From Flavobacterium piscis (lineage in GTDB: Bacteria; Bacteroidota; Bacteroidia; Flavobacteriales; Flavobacteriaceae): DNA of 64,000 bases. This document shows positions 61,416-64,000 of the stretch, piece by piece. The notes beneath the pieces are model-generated. The model had not been told where the DNA came from. It did not search any database and was given only the letters and a program-made list of their open reading frames with translations. Location: positions 248,001-312,000 of the forward strand of contig NZ_LVEN01000012.1 of assembly GCF_001686925.1 (NCBI RefSeq), in the 5' to 3' direction. The number at the start of each line of letters is the position of its first letter. Positions within the stretch are counted from its first letter, which is position 1. The translations under genes were made by a program, and so were the position numbers.

Positions 61416-62114
61416 TTATTTTTTTAACCTGTCGGATAATTCTCTTTTATAGGTAATCCCAACGGGTAATTTTTCGTTTTTAATGACAACAAAATCTTTA
61501 TCTGTTGTTTCAATTTTATCCAGCGCTACAATGTATGATTTATGAATACGCATGAAATTTTTCTCCGGCAGACATTTCTCCAGTTCGCTTGTCGTAATCG
61601 AGGCCAGATAGGTTCTTTTGGTCGTATACAATTTCACATAATTACCAAAACTCTGCGCAAACAAAAGCTGGTCTAATTCGACATTCATCAAATAACCATC
61701 AACTTTAACGCTAACGGAGTTTACAACTGTTTCTTCTGTTTTGGGTTTTACATTTTCGGTGGCAAAAAAACGATCAATTGCTTTTAAAAACCTTGGAAAA
61801 TAAATAGGTTTCAAAAGGTAATCAATCACACCATAATCATAACTTTCGAGAGCAAATTCAGAATAGGCTGTTGTTAGAATCGTTTTAGGATGAGTGGGAA
61901 GAATCTTTAACAATTCCATTCCTGATATTTCAGGCATATTTATATCCAAAAACATCAAATCTACGGGATTTTCACGAAGATAATCCATCGCTTCAATACC
62001 ATTATAGCCCTGAAAAGCCAGTTCTAATTGTGGATTTTGCTTGATATAATTCGCTAACACATAATGCGCTGCGGGTTCATCATCTACAATTATACATTTT
62101 TTGGATTCTCTCAT
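61416..62114 (-). CDS. LytTR-family response regulator
   Basis: A 232-residue protein: receiver (about 5-122) with Asp57 in DLMFLDINMPEISG and Lys in DYLLKPIYF; then a LytTR DNA-binding domain (VKVDGYLMNVELDQLLFAQSFGNYVKLYT...FMRIHKSYIVALDKI). Overlaps the upstream kinase gene by 4 bp, so they are translationally coupled. Target genes unknown; the divergent efflux gene beyond the kinase is a candidate. Confidence 0.95.
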   Translation of the reverse strand: MRESKKCIIVDDEPAAHYVLANYIKQNPQLELAFQGYNGIEAMDYLRENPVDLMFLDINMPEISGMELLKILPTHPKTILTTAYSEFALESYDYGVIDYLLKPIYFPRFLKAIDRFFATENVKPKTEETVVNSVSVKVDGYLMNVELDQLLFAQSFGNYVKLYTTKRTYLASITTSELEKCLPEKNFMRIHKSYIVALDKIETTDKDFVVIKNEKLPVGITYKRELSDRLKK

Positions 62115-63151
62115 TCTACAAACTTTTTCAATTGTACTTTAAAATCTACAATGTAAGTGTTCTTATCGTCCTGAATGTCTAATTTATAGTTCTTTCCGTA
62201 AATCAAATTCAAACGTTCTATCGTATTTTTTAAGCCAATTTTGGTAGAAACCACATCTGTTTTTTTCGTAGGAATTGAATTCACTACATGAAGATGCAAT
62301 TGTCCTTCTTCAACAGTAATAAAAATTCTGACATAACATTTTTCAATCGCGCAGGTTCCGTGTTTAAAAGCATTTTCGATAAAAGCAATCAACAGCATCG
62401 GCGAAATTTTATACGCATTTTCATTATCGATTTTAAAATCATATGTTATTTCGCATCGATATCCAACACGTTCTTTTTCGAGCTGTACATAACTGTTAAT
62501 AAACTCCAGTTCATCCTCAAGAGAAACACATTTTTTACTATTACTTTCCAGCTGATAACGCATTAACTGCGATACTTTCATGATCAAATCAGGGGTTCTC
62601 TCCGGAAACTCCAGACTAATTCCATAAAGGGTATTAAAGGTATTGAATAAAAAGTGAGGATTTAATTGTCCTTTCAGAGAGTTCAGCTGCATTTCGTTAA
62701 ACAACAACGTTTCATCTGTTTTTTTCCTGTGAATCCTGTAGAATTTAAATACAATTATTGGGCTCAAAATACAAACCAAAGTTCCTAAAACACTTGCCAA
62801 TTGATACGCATAACTTCTTTGATGGGAGTTTTGATAGAGATGACAATTGCTAAACATATTGAGCATTGTGATCTCGTACAAAACCACCGAAAAGACAAAT
62901 ACGCCAAAAAGAGTTAAAATGATATAGGTTACAGGACGTTGGGTTTTGAATAATATAGGCAAAAGAAAGAAACGATTGAATTGGGCGTGCATGTATAAAA
63001 CTAAGTAGAAAAAAACTCCCATTAATATGGAAGTAAACGAACTAAATAACATCCAGTCATTTTTTAACGTATAAATCGTAAATGAAAAGGCAACAACGGC
63101 AACTTCCTGCCACCATTTGTTATCCAATATGTTATCCAATTTTATATTCAT
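62111..63151 (-). CDS. LytS-type membrane sensor histidine kinase
   Basis: A 346-residue protein. Four transmembrane helices lie within residues 15-140 (AVVAFSFTIYTL, FTSILMGVFFYLVLYM, VTYIILTLFGVFVFSVVLYEI, SVLGTLVCILSPIIVF). The kinase domain follows, with phospho-acceptor His166 in LKGQLNPHFLFNTFN, and the N-box LLIAFIENAFKHG. No extracellular sensory domain is evident, so the membrane region itself may sense. It diverges from the TolC-family gene, 165 bp away. Confidence 0.94.
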   Translation of the reverse strand: MNIKLDNILDNKWWQEVAVVAFSFTIYTLKNDWMLFSSFTSILMGVFFYLVLYMHAQFNRFFLLPILFKTQRPVTYIILTLFGVFVFSVVLYEITMLNMFSNCHLYQNSHQRSYAYQLASVLGTLVCILSPIIVFKFYRIHRKKTDETLLFNEMQLNSLKGQLNPHFLFNTFNTLYGISLEFPERTPDLIMKVSQLMRYQLESNSKKCVSLEDELEFINSYVQLEKERVGYRCEITYDFKIDNENAYKISPMLLIAFIENAFKHGTCAIEKCYVRIFITVEEGQLHLHVVNSIPTKKTDVVSTKIGLKNTIERLNLIYGKNYKLDIQDDKNTYIVDFKVQLKKFVE

Positions 63152-63281
63152 TTTTAATACTTAAATAGTTTACAAAGTACGTACAAATATTTAATTTATA
63201 TTTCCAAAAAATGACGAATTCAATTGGTCATTTATTATCGTAGTACATCATTTAAGATGACATATATCAGCTTAAGTAAAA

Positions 63282-63289
63282 TAATTTTG
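63282..63289 (+). promoter_or_regulatory. -7 element of the TolC-family gene
   Basis: TAATTTTG is an exact TAnnTTTG match 27 bp before the ATG at 63317. A clear -33 element was not recognised. Confidence 0.5.
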
Positions 63290-63316
63290 TTGTATCAATT
63301 TCACACCACTAATTTT

Positions 63317-64000
63317 ATGTACTTCAGAAAAATTACTTTATTAGTTTTCTTGATTTTTGCTTGTGGTAGTTATGCACAAACCTTGTCTTTAAAAGAAGCC
63401 ATAAAAACAGGTTTAGAAAACTACGGTTCCATAAAAGCAAAAAACAATTACACCAATGCTTCACGCGAGACGCTCAAACAATCTAAGCGCGATTATTTAC
63501 CCAATCTTAACTTATCAGCACAACAGGATTACGGAACTGTAAACGGACAAAACGGACCTCTGTATGGTTTTGGCGGTTTAGGAGTTGCTTCATCAGGATT
63601 GCCGTTACCGCAACAAAACTGGAATTCGGCTTTTGGTGCGCTTTATTTGGTCAACATGAACTGGGATTTTTTCACTTTTGGAAAAATACAGGAAAAAATC
63701 AACTTATCTAAAATTGATGTTCAGGCCAAAGAAAAGGATTTGAAACAGGAAGAATTTCAACAGGAAATTAAAATTTCTGCTGCTTACCTCAATTTATTGG
63801 CCAGCCAAAGATTATTGATTTCACAGCAAAAGAATTTAAGCCGTGCCGAAATTTTCAAGAAAACTGCCGTAGCCCGCGTTAAAAACGGATTATTAGCAGG
63901 AGTCGATTCTACATTGGCTACAGCCGAAGTTTCAAAAGCCAAGATTTCTTTGAATCTTGCTAAAAATTTCGTGAAGGAACAAAACAGTAAACTGGTTGAC
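63317..64000 (+). CDS. TolC-family outer-membrane efflux protein, C-terminus cut by window edge
   Basis: The frame from the ATG at 63317 is open to the window end (228 codons). It begins with a signal peptide ending near GSYAQT and shows the OEP pattern: SLKEAIKTGLENYGSIKAKNN, LKQSKRDYLPNLNLSAQQ and long coiled-coil helices with AAYLNLLASQRLLISQQKN, then the second-helix repeat ARVKNGLLAGVDSTLATAEVSKAK. Partner membrane-fusion and RND or ABC components probably follow outside the window. Adjacent to a LytS/LytTR pair that may control it. Confidence 0.92.
   Translation, partial: MYFRKITLLVFLIFACGSYAQTLSLKEAIKTGLENYGSIKAKNNYTNASRETLKQSKRDYLPNLNLSAQQDYGTVNGQNGPLYGFGGLGVASSGLPLPQQNWNSAFGALYLVNMNWDFFTFGKIQEKINLSKIDVQAKEKDLKQEEFQQEIKISAAYLNLLASQRLLISQQKNLSRAEIFKKTAVARVKNGLLAGVDSTLATAEVSKAKISLNLAKNFVKEQNSKLVD

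Overview
The window looks like the chromosome of a Flavobacterium-type member of the Bacteroidota. The evidence is low GC, SusC/SusD pairs, weak Shine-Dalgarno signals, and many promoters with a TAnnTTTG -7 element. About 49 kb form one pectin-degradation superlocus. The last 14 kb hold unrelated accessory and regulatory genes. No rRNA, tRNA, CRISPR array, transposase or prophage gene was seen.

Region 1 (1-13.7 kb) is a rhamnogalacturonan-I-type utilisation locus. The minus strand carries a DUF4861 protein (cut by the window edge), L-rhamnose mutarotase, a beta-propeller glycosidase, a sialate-O-acetylesterase-like esterase and a SusD/SusC pair. Diverging from these on the plus strand are a GH106 alpha-L-rhamnosidase and a GH105 unsaturated glucuronyl hydrolase. 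Three promoters here share one operator, two ACAGGA half-sites 10 bp apart, placed 17-18 bp upstream of the -7 element.

Region 2 (13.7-20 kb) is regulatory. It has a degenerate receiver protein, a YcxB-like membrane protein, an NtrB/NtrC-type sigma-54 two-component pair and two tandem paralogous AraC-family regulators.

Region 3 (20-37.5 kb, minus strand) is a second pectin locus: CE12 acetylesterase, GH28, a PL10-CE8 fusion, GH43, two tandem GH105 enzymes, DUF4861, an alpha/beta esterase, SusD, SusC and a lipoprotein GH28.

Region 4 (37.7-48.9 kb) is the intracellular uronate pathway: a LacI-type regulator facing uxaA, uxaB, eda, kdgK, uxaC, kduD, kduI and a hexuronate MFS transporter. Galacturonate goes through tagaturonate and altronate to KDG; unsaturated uronate goes through KduI and KduD to KDG; KdgK and the aldolase then give pyruvate and glyceraldehyde-3-phosphate. 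A palindromic operator, TGTAATCGATTRCA, precedes the GH28/SusCD operon, kduI and the transporter, and a degenerate copy precedes the regulator gene. This ties outer-membrane import to cytoplasmic catabolism.

Region 5 (49-64 kb) holds a secreted alpha/beta hydrolase, a 1-kb intergenic region ending in three tandem ~119-bp promoter-like repeats before a small degenerate receiver gene, and a secreted isochorismatase-like hydrolase / amidohydrolase / outer-membrane barrel trio. It also holds a 2H phosphoesterase, an AraC regulator with two short-chain dehydrogenases, PepSY-like and DUF4386 proteins, a LytS/LytTR pair and the start of a TolC-family efflux gene. Several dispersed palindromic repeat families sit between genes.

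The most unusual signals are the three tandem promoter repeats at 50.94-51.23 kb and the two operator families. These were found by reading the sequence by eye and need a genome-wide motif search.
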